The notes beneath the pieces are model-generated. The model saw nothing but the letters and a program-made list of their open reading frames with translations, ran no database searches and was not told where the DNA came from. DNA of 64,000 nt. It comes from Palsa-1439 sp050015495. Lineage in GTDB: Bacteria; Verrucomicrobiota; Verrucomicrobiia; Palsa-1439. Of the stretch, positions 1 to 8,850 are shown piece by piece. A program made the translations under genes and the position numbers. The stretch covers positions 1 to 64,000 of the forward strand of contig JBEKBH010000020.1 in assembly GCA_050015495.1 (NCBI GenBank), given 5' to 3'. Numbering within the stretch: position 1 is the stretch's first letter; the number at the start of each line of letters is the position of its first letter.

Positions 1-1
1 G

Positions 2-103
2 AGCGCCGCGAGCGCCGTTCGCCGAGTGGCCTTGCGTCAATCACGGGATCGCACGCTGGCCGCTTTCCTCCAGCGGATCAATGATGAATTGCATAATAAA
101 TAG
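2..103 (+). pseudogene. possible 3' end of a gene cut by the window edge
   Basis: The frame starting at base 2 stays open to a TAG at 101-103. It gives about 33 residues rich in Ala and Arg, ending in a charged, helix-like stretch (RTLAAFLQRINDELHNK). This looks more like the C-terminus of a real protein than random sequence, but I do not recognise a family. It could be the end of an intact gene that starts outside the window, or chance coding. I typed it as pseudogene only because no start is visible. Confidence 0.25.
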
Positions 104-273
104 ACCTGACCCTAATCGACCTAACTGCTTGGGCTAACCGGAAGCCAAAAACTCATCTCATTTGGGCAACAGCCCCTTTAGATGTGACCCCAATCTCTTA
201 CCTATCAAATGATTTTAATGGTAACCCGCGACCGAGCGGAACGAACTGGGACATCGGAGCCTATCAACATTGA
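99..273 (+). pseudogene. C-terminal remnant of a secreted beta-helix-type protein
   Basis: The frame ending at the TGA of 271-273 encodes a tail that reads NGNPRPSGTNWDIGAYQH before the stop. A GNPRP...WDIGAYE/Q ending is typical of the last coil of secreted right-handed beta-helix (choice-of-anchor) proteins. The frame is closed by a stop near 96-98 and has no start, so only about 57 codons survive and the recognisable part is about 35 residues. I infer a decayed gene whose 5' part has been lost. It lies directly before the PEP-CTERM gene at 393, and its stop overlaps a ribosome binding region (AAAGGAG near 277-283). Confidence 0.5.
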
Positions 274-392
274 GAAAAGGAGAAAATCCGATGAATGCAC
301 ATCAGTCACCACGAATCCATACTTGCAATGGCACGTCCGGTTGCTATACACTGTTGTCTGTATGGAGTAACGTCAGGCGTGAAGGGATTGTT

Positions 393-1316
393 ATGAAAGC
401 CGTCTGTTTAGCTGTTGCCCTCCTCATCTGCCTGTTAGGTGACCTCCCGATAATTCATGCCGATACTGTCTACGTTTCGACCTTTAACTTCAACACCGTT
501 TTGGAATTTGATTCCGGCGGAAACCAATCCACCTTCGCAAGTGCAGGCTCCGGCTTGAATTACCCTGCCGGGCTAGCTTTCGACGCCGGCGGGAATCTCT
601 ACGTGGGGAATACGGGCGGCGGTCTCCAAGGCAACGACACGATCGAGCGATTCGATTCGCTCGGAAATGGGTCGGTTTTCACCAGCACGGGGCTGAGCTA
701 CCCCGCAGGTCTTGCGTTCGACAGCAGCGCAAATCTGTATGTGGCGAACGAAGGCAACAACACCATAGAGAAATTCGATTCGAATCGAGCCGGCACCGTC
801 TTTGCAACCGCCGCCTCGGGCTTGGATTTGCCAGAGGGGCTAGCCTTTGACAGCAGCGGCGATCTCTATGTAGCGAATTACAACAATACCATTCTGAAAT
901 TCAACACTGGCGGAGGTGTCTCGGTCTTCGCTAGTTCGGGCTTGTCCAATCCCCAAGGTCTTGCCTTTTATGGCGGCGATTTGTATGTGGCCAACGCCGG
1001 GAACAACACGATCGAGGAATTCAATTCAAGCGGACAGGGATCGACCTTCACATCGACGAATCTCCTTCGATTCCCAGTTGGCCTTGCCATCGACAGCAGC
1101 GGCGATCTCTACGTTGCCAGCGAGGGCAACGCTTCAATTGTGGAATTTAGCCCTAGTGGCGTTGGCTCAGTGTTCGCTTCTGGTTTTGGCAACGCAGCGT
1201 ATCTCGCCATCGACGACATTCCCGAGCCGTCCACGTTCCTCCTCCTCGGCCTCGGTCTTTCCTTGCTCGCCTTCTTCCACAAAGTGGCGTTGCCACGTGA
1301 CCGCGTTGGCGCGTAA
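393..1316 (+). CDS. exported NHL/Vgb-like beta-propeller protein with PEP-CTERM tail
   Basis: The 307-residue product starts with a signal peptide (MKAVCLAVALLICLL, cleavage near IIHA-DT). It continues with about six repeats of 35-45 residues carrying the pattern GLAFDSSGDLYVANEGNN, as in NHL or virginiamycin-lyase-like propellers. It ends with the sorting motif IPEPSTFLLLGLGLSLLAFF and a basic tail, so it should be processed by an exosortase and held at or released from the cell surface. No exosortase is present in this window. I chose ATG 393 because it begins the signal peptide and has AAGGGA upstream; ATG 291, with a stronger AAAGGAG, would add 34 residues before the signal. A close paralogue is at 59540. 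Ligand and role are unknown. Confidence 0.85.
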   Translation: MKAVCLAVALLICLLGDLPIIHADTVYVSTFNFNTVLEFDSGGNQSTFASAGSGLNYPAGLAFDAGGNLYVGNTGGGLQGNDTIERFDSLGNGSVFTSTGLSYPAGLAFDSSANLYVANEGNNTIEKFDSNRAGTVFATAASGLDLPEGLAFDSSGDLYVANYNNTILKFNTGGGVSVFASSGLSNPQGLAFYGGDLYVANAGNNTIEEFNSSGQGSTFTSTNLLRFPVGLAIDSSGDLYVASEGNASIVEFSPSGVGSVFASGFGNAAYLAIDDIPEPSTFLLLGLGLSLLAFFHKVALPRDRVGA

Positions 1317-1449
1317 CGTGACCTCACGCGGCGCGATGACCCTCTCCGCATTCCGCAAACGCCACCGCGCGTAGCCGCTCCGGCAGTATCGTCCCGATAC
1401 AACAGCACCCCGCTTGGCAAGCAAAAATAAGCTTTCACGGAGGCGGCTT

Positions 1450-4194
1450 TTGGCGTATTGTGTTGCCGTGCAGGGTAACGCGCAGGTCGCAGTCGCCACG
1501 GCCCATAACGTTGAGTTCACCCTCAACGGCGCGCCCGTTTCGTCCGAAATGGACGACGAGTTGATGCTGCTGAATCTTCTTCGGGATAAATTTGACATCG
1601 TCTCCCCCAAAAACGGCTGCCAACCCATGGGCCAATGTGGCTGCTGCGCGGTGATGGTGGACGGGAAGGTCGTGCTGTCCTGCGTGGTCAAGGCGAAAGC
1701 CGTCGCGGGCAGGATCGTCACCACGCTGGAAGGTCTGCCGCCCGAGGAGCGCGACCTGCTGGCCCGGGCGTTCGTGACAACCGGTGGCCTGCAATGTGGG
1801 TTCTGCATTCCCGGCATCGCCATGCGGGCCAAATGGATGCTCGACCTGGATCCCGCCATGCCGCGCGAGGAAATCAACCGCTGGCTCGGCCCGCACCTGT
1901 GCCGCTGCACCGGGTACACCAAAATTGTGGACGCCATCGAGCTGGCGGGCAAGGTGCGTTGCGGCGGGAAATTCCCCGAGCTCGACCAGTCGGGCCGGGT
2001 CGGCACGTCGCTGATGCTGTACGAAGGCGCGGACAAGGCGCTCGGTGACAAGAATTACATCGACGACCTGAAGGTGCCGGGCATGGTGCACGGCGCCTTC
2101 GTGTTCTCGGCGCACCCGCGCGCGAAGGTGTTGACGATCGATGCGCGGGCGGCGGAACAGTTGCCCGGGGTCGTGAAGGTCATCACGGCGCGGGACGTGC
2201 CCGGCGAAAAATGCGTCGGGCTGATGTACCGGGACTGGCCGGTGTTCATCGGCGAGGGCGAGGAAACCCATTGCGTGGGCGACATCCTGGCGATGGTGGC
2301 CGCGGACGATGAGCGCACGGCCCGCAAGGCGGCAAAACTCATCCAGATCGAGTACGAGGCGCTCAAACCCGTGCTCACGCCCGAGGAGGCGATGGCGCCG
2401 GACGCGCCGTTGGTGCATCCGCCGAAACCGAACAAGCTGTGCCAAACGGGCATCACGCGCGGCGATTTCAACCGGGCGTGGAAGAGCACCACGCACACGG
2501 TCCACGTCAAGGTGCAGACGCAACACATCGAGCACGCGTTCCTCGAGCCCGAGTCGGCGCTGGCGATTCCGCTGGCCAATGGCGCGGCCCCGGCGCGGTT
2601 CGGAAATTTGTCGAAGGACCAACAGGCCGCCGCGCTCACCGCGGTGGCGAACGGGGCGCAACTCATCGTCTACTCGCAGGGGCAGGGCGTGTACGACGAC
2701 CGCGACCAGATCGCCGACGTGCTCGGGTTGCCCCGCGACAAGGTGTACGTCGAACTGGTGAGCAACGGCGGCGCGTTCGGCGGGAAGGAGGACCTCGCGA
2801 TGCAGCAGCACGTCGCGCTGATGGCGTGGCTGACCCGGCGCCCCTGCAAGGCAACGTTCAGCCGCGAGGAAAGCACACGGTTCCATCCGAAGCGGCATCC
2901 GATCAAGTTTGAATACTGGGCGGGCTGCGACAAGGAGGGTCATCTCACGTGCGTGAAGGTGCGGGCGGTCGGCGACAAGGGCGCCTACGCGTCCGTCGGC
3001 ACGAAGGTGCTGGAGCGGGCGGGCGGACACGCGTGTGGCCCCTATAAAGTGCCGGTGGTGGACGTACAGTCGGTGGGCGCGTACACGAACAATCCGCCGT
3101 GCGGCGCCATGCGCGGGTTCGGCGCGAACCAGGCTGCGTTCGGGATCGAGACCGTCATCGATATGCTCGCGGAGAAGGTGGGCATCGATGGCTGGGAGAT
3201 TCGATGGCGGAACGCGGTGGACGTGGGCGACATGTTTGCGACGGGCCAGGTCTTGCGGGCGAGCGTCGGGTTGAAGAAGACCCTGTTGGCGGTGAAGGAC
3301 GTTTATCGCGGCGCGAAGTATGCCGGGATCGCTTGCGGCATCAAGAATGTCGGCATCGGCAATGGCGCGGAAGATGGCGGGCGGGCGATGATTACGGTTG
3401 ACGAAGACGGGACGGTCGTGGTGCGTAGCGGGTTTACAGAGATGGGGCAGGGGTTGTTCACGGTTCAGCTCCAGACGTTCTGCGAGGAGACGGGAATCAA
3501 CCCGCGCTTCGTGCGGGTGGTCACGGACACGCGATACGCGCTGGATTGCGCCCAGACGACCGGTTCGCGCGGGACGTTGCTCGGGTGCCAGGCGGTGAAG
3601 GCGGCGTGCGCGAAGTTTTTGCCGGATTTGGAGAAAGTCCGCAGCAATGGCGCATTTACAAGAGAGGATTTGAAGAAGCTGGTGGGCAAGGAATGGTACG
3701 GCGAGTTTGTCGTGAACGACACGCACCCGCTGGGCTATGCCGGCCCGAATGTGAAGACGCACATTACGTATGGATTTGCGACGCAGGTGGTGATTCTGGA
3801 CGACGAGGGCAAATTGAAAAAGGTGGTGGCGGCTCACGACGTCGGCAAGGTAATGAATCCGATTCTGCTGCAAGGCCAGATCGAAGGCTCGATCCACATG
3901 GGGCTCGGCTACGCGCTCACGGAAGAGTTGCGACTCAAGGACGGCCGGATCGCCAGCAAGGATTTGCGCTCCCTGGGGATTTTGCGCGCGAAGGATGTGC
4001 CGGAGATTGAATGCATTTTCATCGAGGAGAAGGAACCGGCGGGCCCGTACGGCGCGAAGGGCGTCGGCGAAATCGGTCTCGTCCCCACGGCCCCGGCGGT
4101 CGCCGGCGCGCTCTACAAGTTCGACGGCATCCGCCGCACGAAACTCCCGATGAAAGACTCGCCGGCCGCCAAGGCGATCCTCGGTAAGAGGTAA
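1450..4194 (+). CDS. single-chain molybdenum hydroxylase (xanthine dehydrogenase/aldehyde oxidoreductase type)
   Basis: This is a fused iron-sulfur and molybdopterin protein of about 914 residues, the length and layout of Desulfovibrio aldehyde oxidoreductase. The N-terminal plant-type [2Fe-2S] domain has GCQPMGQCGCC with a later Cys (VVLSC). The second cluster domain has GLQCGFCIPG and HLCRCTGY. The Mo domains contain GGAFGGKED, GAMRGFGANQAAFGIE and a C-terminal AKGVGEIGLVPTAPA, whose Glu is the expected catalytic base. There is no FAD domain and no separate FAD subunit nearby, so electrons may pass to another acceptor. The substrate cannot be read from sequence; purine or aldehyde oxidation are both possible. 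The start is uncertain: TTG 1450 follows GGAGG at 1439-1443, and GTG 1468 is an alternative. Confidence 0.85.
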   Translation: MAYCVAVQGNAQVAVATAHNVEFTLNGAPVSSEMDDELMLLNLLRDKFDIVSPKNGCQPMGQCGCCAVMVDGKVVLSCVVKAKAVAGRIVTTLEGLPPEERDLLARAFVTTGGLQCGFCIPGIAMRAKWMLDLDPAMPREEINRWLGPHLCRCTGYTKIVDAIELAGKVRCGGKFPELDQSGRVGTSLMLYEGADKALGDKNYIDDLKVPGMVHGAFVFSAHPRAKVLTIDARAAEQLPGVVKVITARDVPGEKCVGLMYRDWPVFIGEGEETHCVGDILAMVAADDERTARKAAKLIQIEYEALKPVLTPEEAMAPDAPLVHPPKPNKLCQTGITRGDFNRAWKSTTHTVHVKVQTQHIEHAFLEPESALAIPLANGAAPARFGNLSKDQQAAALTAVANGAQLIVYSQGQGVYDDRDQIADVLGLPRDKVYVELVSNGGAFGGKEDLAMQQHVALMAWLTRRPCKATFSREESTRFHPKRHPIKFEYWAGCDKEGHLTCVKVRAVGDKGAYASVGTKVLERAGGHACGPYKVPVVDVQSVGAYTNNPPCGAMRGFGANQAAFGIETVIDMLAEKVGIDGWEIRWRNAVDVGDMFATGQVLRASVGLKKTLLAVKDVYRGAKYAGIACGIKNVGIGNGAEDGGRAMITVDEDGTVVVRSGFTEMGQGLFTVQLQTFCEETGINPRFVRVVTDTRYALDCAQTTGSRGTLLGCQAVKAACAKFLPDLEKVRSNGAFTREDLKKLVGKEWYGEFVVNDTHPLGYAGPNVKTHITYGFATQVVILDDEGKLKKVVAAHDVGKVMNPILLQGQIEGSIHMGLGYALTEELRLKDGRIASKDLRSLGILRAKDVPEIECIFIEEKEPAGPYGAKGVGEIGLVPTAPAVAGALYKFDGIRRTKLPMKDSPAAKAILGKR

Positions 4195-4264
4195 CGAGGC
4201 GTAAGCACACCGCGCCAACGCGTCGATTGTCCGTGACGGTGAGGGAGCGGGCGAAGAGTGTCCG

Positions 4265-4489
4265 CTAGTGGTCGGAGAAGCGCACGGACAACGGACCACG
4301 CTGACGCGACGAAAGATTCCTCCGCATTCGGATCGGCAGTAAACGGGCGACGCGGAACGGCCGATGCGTCAATTCAAACTCGGCCTGGAGCCAGTCTTCG
4401 AGTTCGTGGCCGGGCTGGCGTCCGCGTTCCTGATAAAGCTCGAATGCGCGGGCGCGAATCTGTTCCTCCGATGGACCATTGATCATCAT
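4265..4489 (-). CDS. DUF2934 family small protein
   Basis: The 74-residue product contains IRARAFELYQERGRQPGHEL followed by EDWLQAEFEL. This is the hallmark of the DUF2934 domain (xxARAYELYxxRGxxxGHxxEDWLxAExEL), found in many Gram-negative bacteria and of unknown function. The domain fills residues 8-42, and the rest is a basic tail. I chose the start at 4489 because GAGGTG lies about 4 bases before the paired ATGs; an upstream in-frame ATG at 4525 would add 12 residues. It stands alone between convergent neighbours. No function can be assigned. Confidence 0.75.
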   Translation of the reverse strand: MMINGPSEEQIRARAFELYQERGRQPGHELEDWLQAEFELTHRPFRVARLLPIRMRRNLSSRQRGPLSVRFSDH

Positions 4490-4654
4490 CTGACACCTCG
4501 CCATCAACGAGGAAATGTAGTCCACGTCCGGCGGGACGCAACGGCACGACGGGATGAATCTTGCCTAGGACAAGAGCCTAGGTGTGGAGGCGGTCGGGGC
4601 GATGGCTGACGGTTCACTGACCGACATGGAACCGGAAAGCGCTGAGGCCTCAGA

Positions 4655-6481
4655 CTATGCCGCCGAATTCGAGCTACTGATTACAAAGATGGCCAGGTCG
4701 GCGTCGAGATTGGGATCCTGGAAAACCTCGGTGCCGTCTTCGGTATTGAGCCCGATGCGGCGGTGAATGCGGATGGATTTCTCGCGGCAGAATTCCTCGA
4801 AATCCGCGATGGACAGAAACCGCACGTCCGGGGTGTCGTACCACTGCTCGCGAATCCAACCGTAGCTGCGCGGCGCGCGGCCGTCCTTCGCCAAGATGTT
4901 GCGTAGCGGGCGGAAAGCGAGGTTGGGAAAACTGACGATCCCGATGTGGCCGACGCGCAGGATTTCGTTGATGACGCCGGGCACGTCGCGCACGGCTTGG
5001 AGCGTTTGCGAGAGCACGACGCAGTCAAACTGCTGGTTGCCGAACCCGCGCAGTCCCTTGTTCAGGTCCGCCTGGATCACATCCAGGCCGTGGTGCACGC
5101 AAGCGATGACGGCCGACTCGTCAAGTTCAACCCCGACCAGGCGACGATGGTTGCGCTGCTGGAGGCTCGCCAGCAGGCCGCCCCGCCCGCAACCCAAATC
5201 GAGCACGCTCGCGTCCGCCGGAATCAACTCCACGATGCGCTCATAATCGATGCGCCGCTGATGAAAGATACTCGTCGGATTGGAACCGTCTTCCGTTTTG
5301 CGGCTGATCGCGGGACCATCCGGCGGCGACGCGTCATCATCGTCAAGAAAGGCGCGGATCAACTCCCCGTAACTGGCGATCTCGTTGGGCAACAGGAAGG
5401 CATCGTGCCCGCAGTCGCTCTGGACATTGCAATAGCTGACGGGCGCATCGTTCGCGACGAGGGCGTTGACGATATCCCGCGATTGGTCCGGGGGAAACAA
5501 CCAGTCACTCGAGAAACTGATTACCAGCCAGCGACTCTTGGTGCCGCGGAAGGCCGTGGCCAGTTCCAACGGTGTGCTGCCGAGGTCGAACAAATCCATG
5601 GCCGTCGACAGCGCAATGTAACTGTTGGCGTCGAATCGTTCCACGAATTTTCGCCCTTGATGGCCGAGATACGAGCCGACGGAGAACGTCTTTTCAAACT
5701 CCACGGCCTCATTCCGCGGCTGGAGGCGATTCGCGTCGAATTTTTGGGTCATCGCTTCGCGCGACAGGTAGGTGATGTGGCCGATCATGCGGGCGATGGC
5801 CAGACCCACTTCCGGCCCGTGTTCCGCGCCATAATACCGTCCGTCGTGGTAATCCGGGTCGCGGCGGATGGCATTGCGTCCCACCACGTCGAACGCCAGC
5901 GCCTGGCTCGTCAATCGCGGAGACGTGGCGAGCGCAATCACGCGGCGGACGCGTTCCGGCCAGCGCGTCGCCCAGGTGAGCGCCTGATGCCCGCCCATGG
6001 AGCCGCCAATGACCGCGCGCAGTCGTTCAATGCCGAGATGATCGAGCAGCCGTCGCTCGGCTTCCACCATATCCCCGATGGTGATCGTCGGGAAATCGTG
6101 GCCGTATGGTTCACCCGTCGCGGGGTTGGTGCTGCCGGGACCCGTCGTGCCGCGGCAGCCGCCGAGCAGGTTCGGGCAAATGACGAACAAATGATCGGTG
6201 TCAATTGGCTTCCCCGGACCTACCACGACATCCCACCAGCCGGGGTCGTCATCCGCGGTATGTTGGGCCACGTGCGAATCGCCGCTGATCGCATGGCAGA
6301 CAAGCACGGCATTGTCCCGGGCGGCGTTGAGTTGGCCGAAGGTTTCGTAGGCCACGGTCACACCGGGCATCTCGCCTCCCAACTCCAGTTTCAGTGCGTG
6401 GTCGATCGTCGCCGTCTGCACGTACCGCAACGGTTTCGCGTGCCGCGCGCTGTCGCTGCTATCGAAGAGACTGTTATCCAT
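4655..6481 (-). CDS. metX: homoserine O-acetyltransferase fused to MetW methyltransferase-like domain
   Basis: The 608-residue protein joins two proteins that are usually separate. Residues 1-380 are the MetX alpha/beta hydrolase: the nucleophile elbow is GGSMGGHQALTW, an Asp lies in FSSDWLFPP, and the His is in QSDCGHDAFLL. It should acetylate (or succinylate) homoserine for methionine synthesis. Residues 405-600 are MetW: ASVLDLGCGRGGLL is the SAM-type glycine loop, followed by VVLSQTLQAVRDV and SFPNLAFRPLRN. MetW is known to partner MetX in several proteobacteria, so the fusion fixes the two one to one. It is the last gene of the cysK-metY-metXW operon, 12 bases after metY. GTG 6490 is an alternative start; neither has a clear ribosome site. 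Confidence 0.93.
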   Translation of the reverse strand: MDNSLFDSSDSARHAKPLRYVQTATIDHALKLELGGEMPGVTVAYETFGQLNAARDNAVLVCHAISGDSHVAQHTADDDPGWWDVVVGPGKPIDTDHLFVICPNLLGGCRGTTGPGSTNPATGEPYGHDFPTITIGDMVEAERRLLDHLGIERLRAVIGGSMGGHQALTWATRWPERVRRVIALATSPRLTSQALAFDVVGRNAIRRDPDYHDGRYYGAEHGPEVGLAIARMIGHITYLSREAMTQKFDANRLQPRNEAVEFEKTFSVGSYLGHQGRKFVERFDANSYIALSTAMDLFDLGSTPLELATAFRGTKSRWLVISFSSDWLFPPDQSRDIVNALVANDAPVSYCNVQSDCGHDAFLLPNEIASYGELIRAFLDDDDASPPDGPAISRKTEDGSNPTSIFHQRRIDYERIVELIPADASVLDLGCGRGGLLASLQQRNHRRLVGVELDESAVIACVHHGLDVIQADLNKGLRGFGNQQFDCVVLSQTLQAVRDVPGVINEILRVGHIGIVSFPNLAFRPLRNILAKDGRAPRSYGWIREQWYDTPDVRFLSIADFEEFCREKSIRIHRRIGLNTEDGTEVFQDPNLDADLAIFVISSSNSAA

Positions 6482-6493
6482 CGGATGCACGGA

Positions 6494-7801
6494 TCATTTT
6501 TGCGACGCCGCGAGCGCCTGGTCAAGATCGGCGATGATGTCGTGCACGTCCTCGATGCCCACCGACAACCGGACGAACTCGGGCGTCACGCCGGTTTGGG
6601 CCTGCTCTTCGGGCGTGAGTTGCGAGTGCGTCGTTGTGGCCGGGTGGATGATCAGGGACTTGGCGTCGCCGATGTTCGCCAGGTGGCTGAACAGTTTGAC
6701 GCTGTTGATCAACTTCGCGCCCGCTTCCTTGCCGCCCTTGATGCCGAAGCCAACGATCCCTCCCTGCCCGTCCGGCAGGTATTTCTTCGCGTTGGCGTGG
6801 TCGGGATGGTCCGGCAAACCGGGATAATTCACCCACAACACCGCGGGATGCTTCGACAGAAACTCCGCCACGGCCAGGGCGTTCTTCGAATGCCGTTCCA
6901 GTCGCAAATGCAGCGTCTCCAATCCCAGCAACGTCAGGAACGACCCCCACGGGCTCTGGGCCGCACCCGTGTCGCGCAGCCAGTGCGTGCGGATGTAGAT
7001 GATATAGGCAATGTTGCCGATCGGTCGTAGCGCCTCTTCGAATACGATGCCGTGGTACGCGGGATCGGGCGCCGTGAATTCGGGCCACTTCTTTGGCTCC
7101 TTCGCCCAGGGAAATTTCCCGCTGTCCACAATCGCGCCGCCGATGTGCACGCCGTGGCCGCCGATAAACTTCGTCGTGGAATATACGATGATGTCGAAAC
7201 CGTGTTCGATCGGACGGAACAGGGCCGGCGTCAGCACCGTGTTGTCGATGATCGCCGGCAACCCGTGACGGTGCACGATGTCGGTGATCTTGCGATAATC
7301 CGGCACGTCGTTCTTGGGGTTGCCCGGCGTTTCGATGTACACGGCGCGGGTGTTCTTGTCCACCAGCTTGCTGATGGTCTCCGGTTTGGCGGGATCGAAG
7401 AACCGCACCTCGATGCCGAGCTTCGAGAACGTTTGGGTGAACAGCGTCCACGTTCCCCCGTACAGGCTGTTGGCGGAGATGAAGTTCTGTCCCGCATGCA
7501 CAATCGTCAGCAGCGACGCCGTAATGGCTGCCTGACCGCTGGCGAAAGCCAATCCCGCCGCGCCGCCGTCCAGCGCCGCCAGGCGCTTTTCGAGGACGTC
7601 GGTCGTGGGGTTCATCAGGCGGGTGTAGATGTTGCCGAATTCGCGCAGGCCGAACAGATTCGCCGCGTGCTCCGTGCTGTGGAACACGTAGCTCGTCGTC
7701 GAGTAGATCGGCACGGCGCGGGCCGTGGTGGTGGGATCTGGCACCTGACCGGCGTGCAGCGCCAGGGTGCCGAATTTATAGCTTGGTGTATTGTCCGACA
7801 T
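6494..7801 (-). CDS. metY: O-acetylhomoserine sulfhydrylase
   Basis: The 435-residue product is a PLP enzyme of the Cys/Met metabolism family. It starts with FGTLALHAGQ and PDPTTTARAVPIYSTTSYVF, has the pocket motif ASGQAAITASLL, and carries the PLP lysine in YSTTKFIGGHG. Length and motifs fit O-acetylhomoserine aminocarboxypropyltransferase, which makes homocysteine directly from O-acetylhomoserine and sulfide. That agrees with metX just downstream. The start at 7801 is preceded by AAAGAGGAG and leaves a 20-base gap to cysK; the longer form would overlap cysK. The operon context (sulfide-using CysK and MetY together) is coherent. Confidence 0.95.
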   Translation of the reverse strand: MSDNTPSYKFGTLALHAGQVPDPTTTARAVPIYSTTSYVFHSTEHAANLFGLREFGNIYTRLMNPTTDVLEKRLAALDGGAAGLAFASGQAAITASLLTIVHAGQNFISANSLYGGTWTLFTQTFSKLGIEVRFFDPAKPETISKLVDKNTRAVYIETPGNPKNDVPDYRKITDIVHRHGLPAIIDNTVLTPALFRPIEHGFDIIVYSTTKFIGGHGVHIGGAIVDSGKFPWAKEPKKWPEFTAPDPAYHGIVFEEALRPIGNIAYIIYIRTHWLRDTGAAQSPWGSFLTLLGLETLHLRLERHSKNALAVAEFLSKHPAVLWVNYPGLPDHPDHANAKKYLPDGQGGIVGFGIKGGKEAGAKLINSVKLFSHLANIGDAKSLIIHPATTTHSQLTPEEQAQTGVTPEFVRLSVGIEDVHDIIADLDQALAASQK

Positions 7802-7821
7802 TGTCGTTTTCTCCTCTTTCG

Positions 7822-8784
7822 TTAGGCCCAATCCTGAAACAGCACGGTGGACAGGTACCGCTCGCCCGCATCGGGCAGCACGGTCACAATGGTTTTGCCG
7901 GCAAACTCCGGTAGCTTGGCGAGCCGCACCGCCGCGGCCGCGGCCGCGCCGGACGAAATCCCGCCGAGGATGCCTTCTTCGCGGATCAGCCGCCGGGCGA
8001 ACGTGACCGCCTCGGCGCTGTCCACTTGTTCGACGCGATCCACGATTGACAGATCCAGCGTATCGGGGATGAACCCCGCGCCGATGCCCTGGATCTTGTG
8101 CGGACCGGGCTTTAGTTCCTGCCCCGCGAGTTTTTGAGAAATGATAGGGCTCTCCTTCGGTTCGACCGCGACCGAGAGAATTTTTCTTTTCTTGGCGCCT
8201 TTGATGTATCGGGACACGCCGGTAATCGTACCACCTGTGCCGACGCCTGACACGAGAATATCGATCGACCCGCCCGACTGTTCCCAGATTTCGGGGCCGG
8301 TGGTTTTCTCATGGATGGCGGGATTGGCCGGATTCTTGAACTGCTGGGGAATGAAATACTTCTGGGGATCGGAGGCGGCAATTTCCTCGGCCTTGGCCAC
8401 CGCGCCCTTCATTCCTTTCGCTCCCTCGGTCAACACCAGCTCGGCGCCGAACGCGGCGAGCACGCGGCGCCGCTCGAGGCTCATCGTCTCGGGCATCGTG
8501 AGCACGATCTTGTACCCGCGGGCCGCGGCGACAAAGGCCAGCGCGATGCCGGTATTGCCGCTGGTCGGTTCGACAATGGTGCCGCCGGGTTTGAGTCGCC
8601 CTCGTGTTTCGGCGTCCCAAATCAACGCCGAGCCGATGCGGCACTTGACCGAGTAGGACGGATTGCGGCCCTCGATCTTGGCCAGCACCGTGGCGTTGGC
8701 GCCGTCGGTGACACGATTCAATTTCACCAGCGGGGTGTTCCCGATGGAGAACGAGTTGTCTTCAAAATACTGTTGCTTGCTCAT
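7822..8784 (-). CDS. cysK: cysteine synthase A (O-acetylserine sulfhydrylase)
   Basis: The 320-residue protein has the fold-type II PLP pattern: IGNTPLVKLNRV near the N-terminus, the PLP lysine in NPSYSVKCRIG (about K47), the substrate loop TSGNTGIALAFV, and the phosphate loop GVGTGGTITGVSRY. The C-terminal ISSGAAAAAAVRL and DAGERYLST motifs are standard. It condenses O-acetylserine with sulfide to give cysteine in the cytoplasm. A perfect GGAGG lies 5 bases before the ATG. It follows the DUF3034-like gene by about 66 bases and heads the enzyme part of the sulfur operon. Confidence 0.96.
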   Translation of the reverse strand: MSKQQYFEDNSFSIGNTPLVKLNRVTDGANATVLAKIEGRNPSYSVKCRIGSALIWDAETRGRLKPGGTIVEPTSGNTGIALAFVAAARGYKIVLTMPETMSLERRRVLAAFGAELVLTEGAKGMKGAVAKAEEIAASDPQKYFIPQQFKNPANPAIHEKTTGPEIWEQSGGSIDILVSGVGTGGTITGVSRYIKGAKKRKILSVAVEPKESPIISQKLAGQELKPGPHKIQGIGAGFIPDTLDLSIVDRVEQVDSAEAVTFARRLIREEGILGGISSGAAAAAAVRLAKLPEFAGKTIVTVLPDAGERYLSTVLFQDWA

Positions 8785-8850
8785 GTTCCCTCCATTGCCG
8801 CCACGGGGGAGGGCTGCCTCCCGCCGTGGCGACGAATTGGTTTCGTGATG

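Noticed and set aside
1386..1400. GTATCG-TCC-CGATAC hairpin before the molybdenum hydroxylase, considered as a terminator
   Set aside because: Six-base stem without a T-run; too weak to call.
1435..4299. Long minus-strand open frame of over 900 codons opposite the molybdenum hydroxylase
   Set aside because: It is rich in His, Arg and Leu without any domain, and arises from strong GC codon bias of the plus-strand gene, whose cofactor motifs are complete.
4565..4585. Two CCTAGG palindromes separated by a few bases, considered as an operator
   Set aside because: They lie beyond the 3' end of metX-metW with no gene start to control; probably chance.
4946..7030. Plus-strand frame of nearly 700 codons opposite metX-metW and metY
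   Set aside because: Antisense shadow of two well-supported PLP and hydrolase enzymes; no ribosome site or domain.
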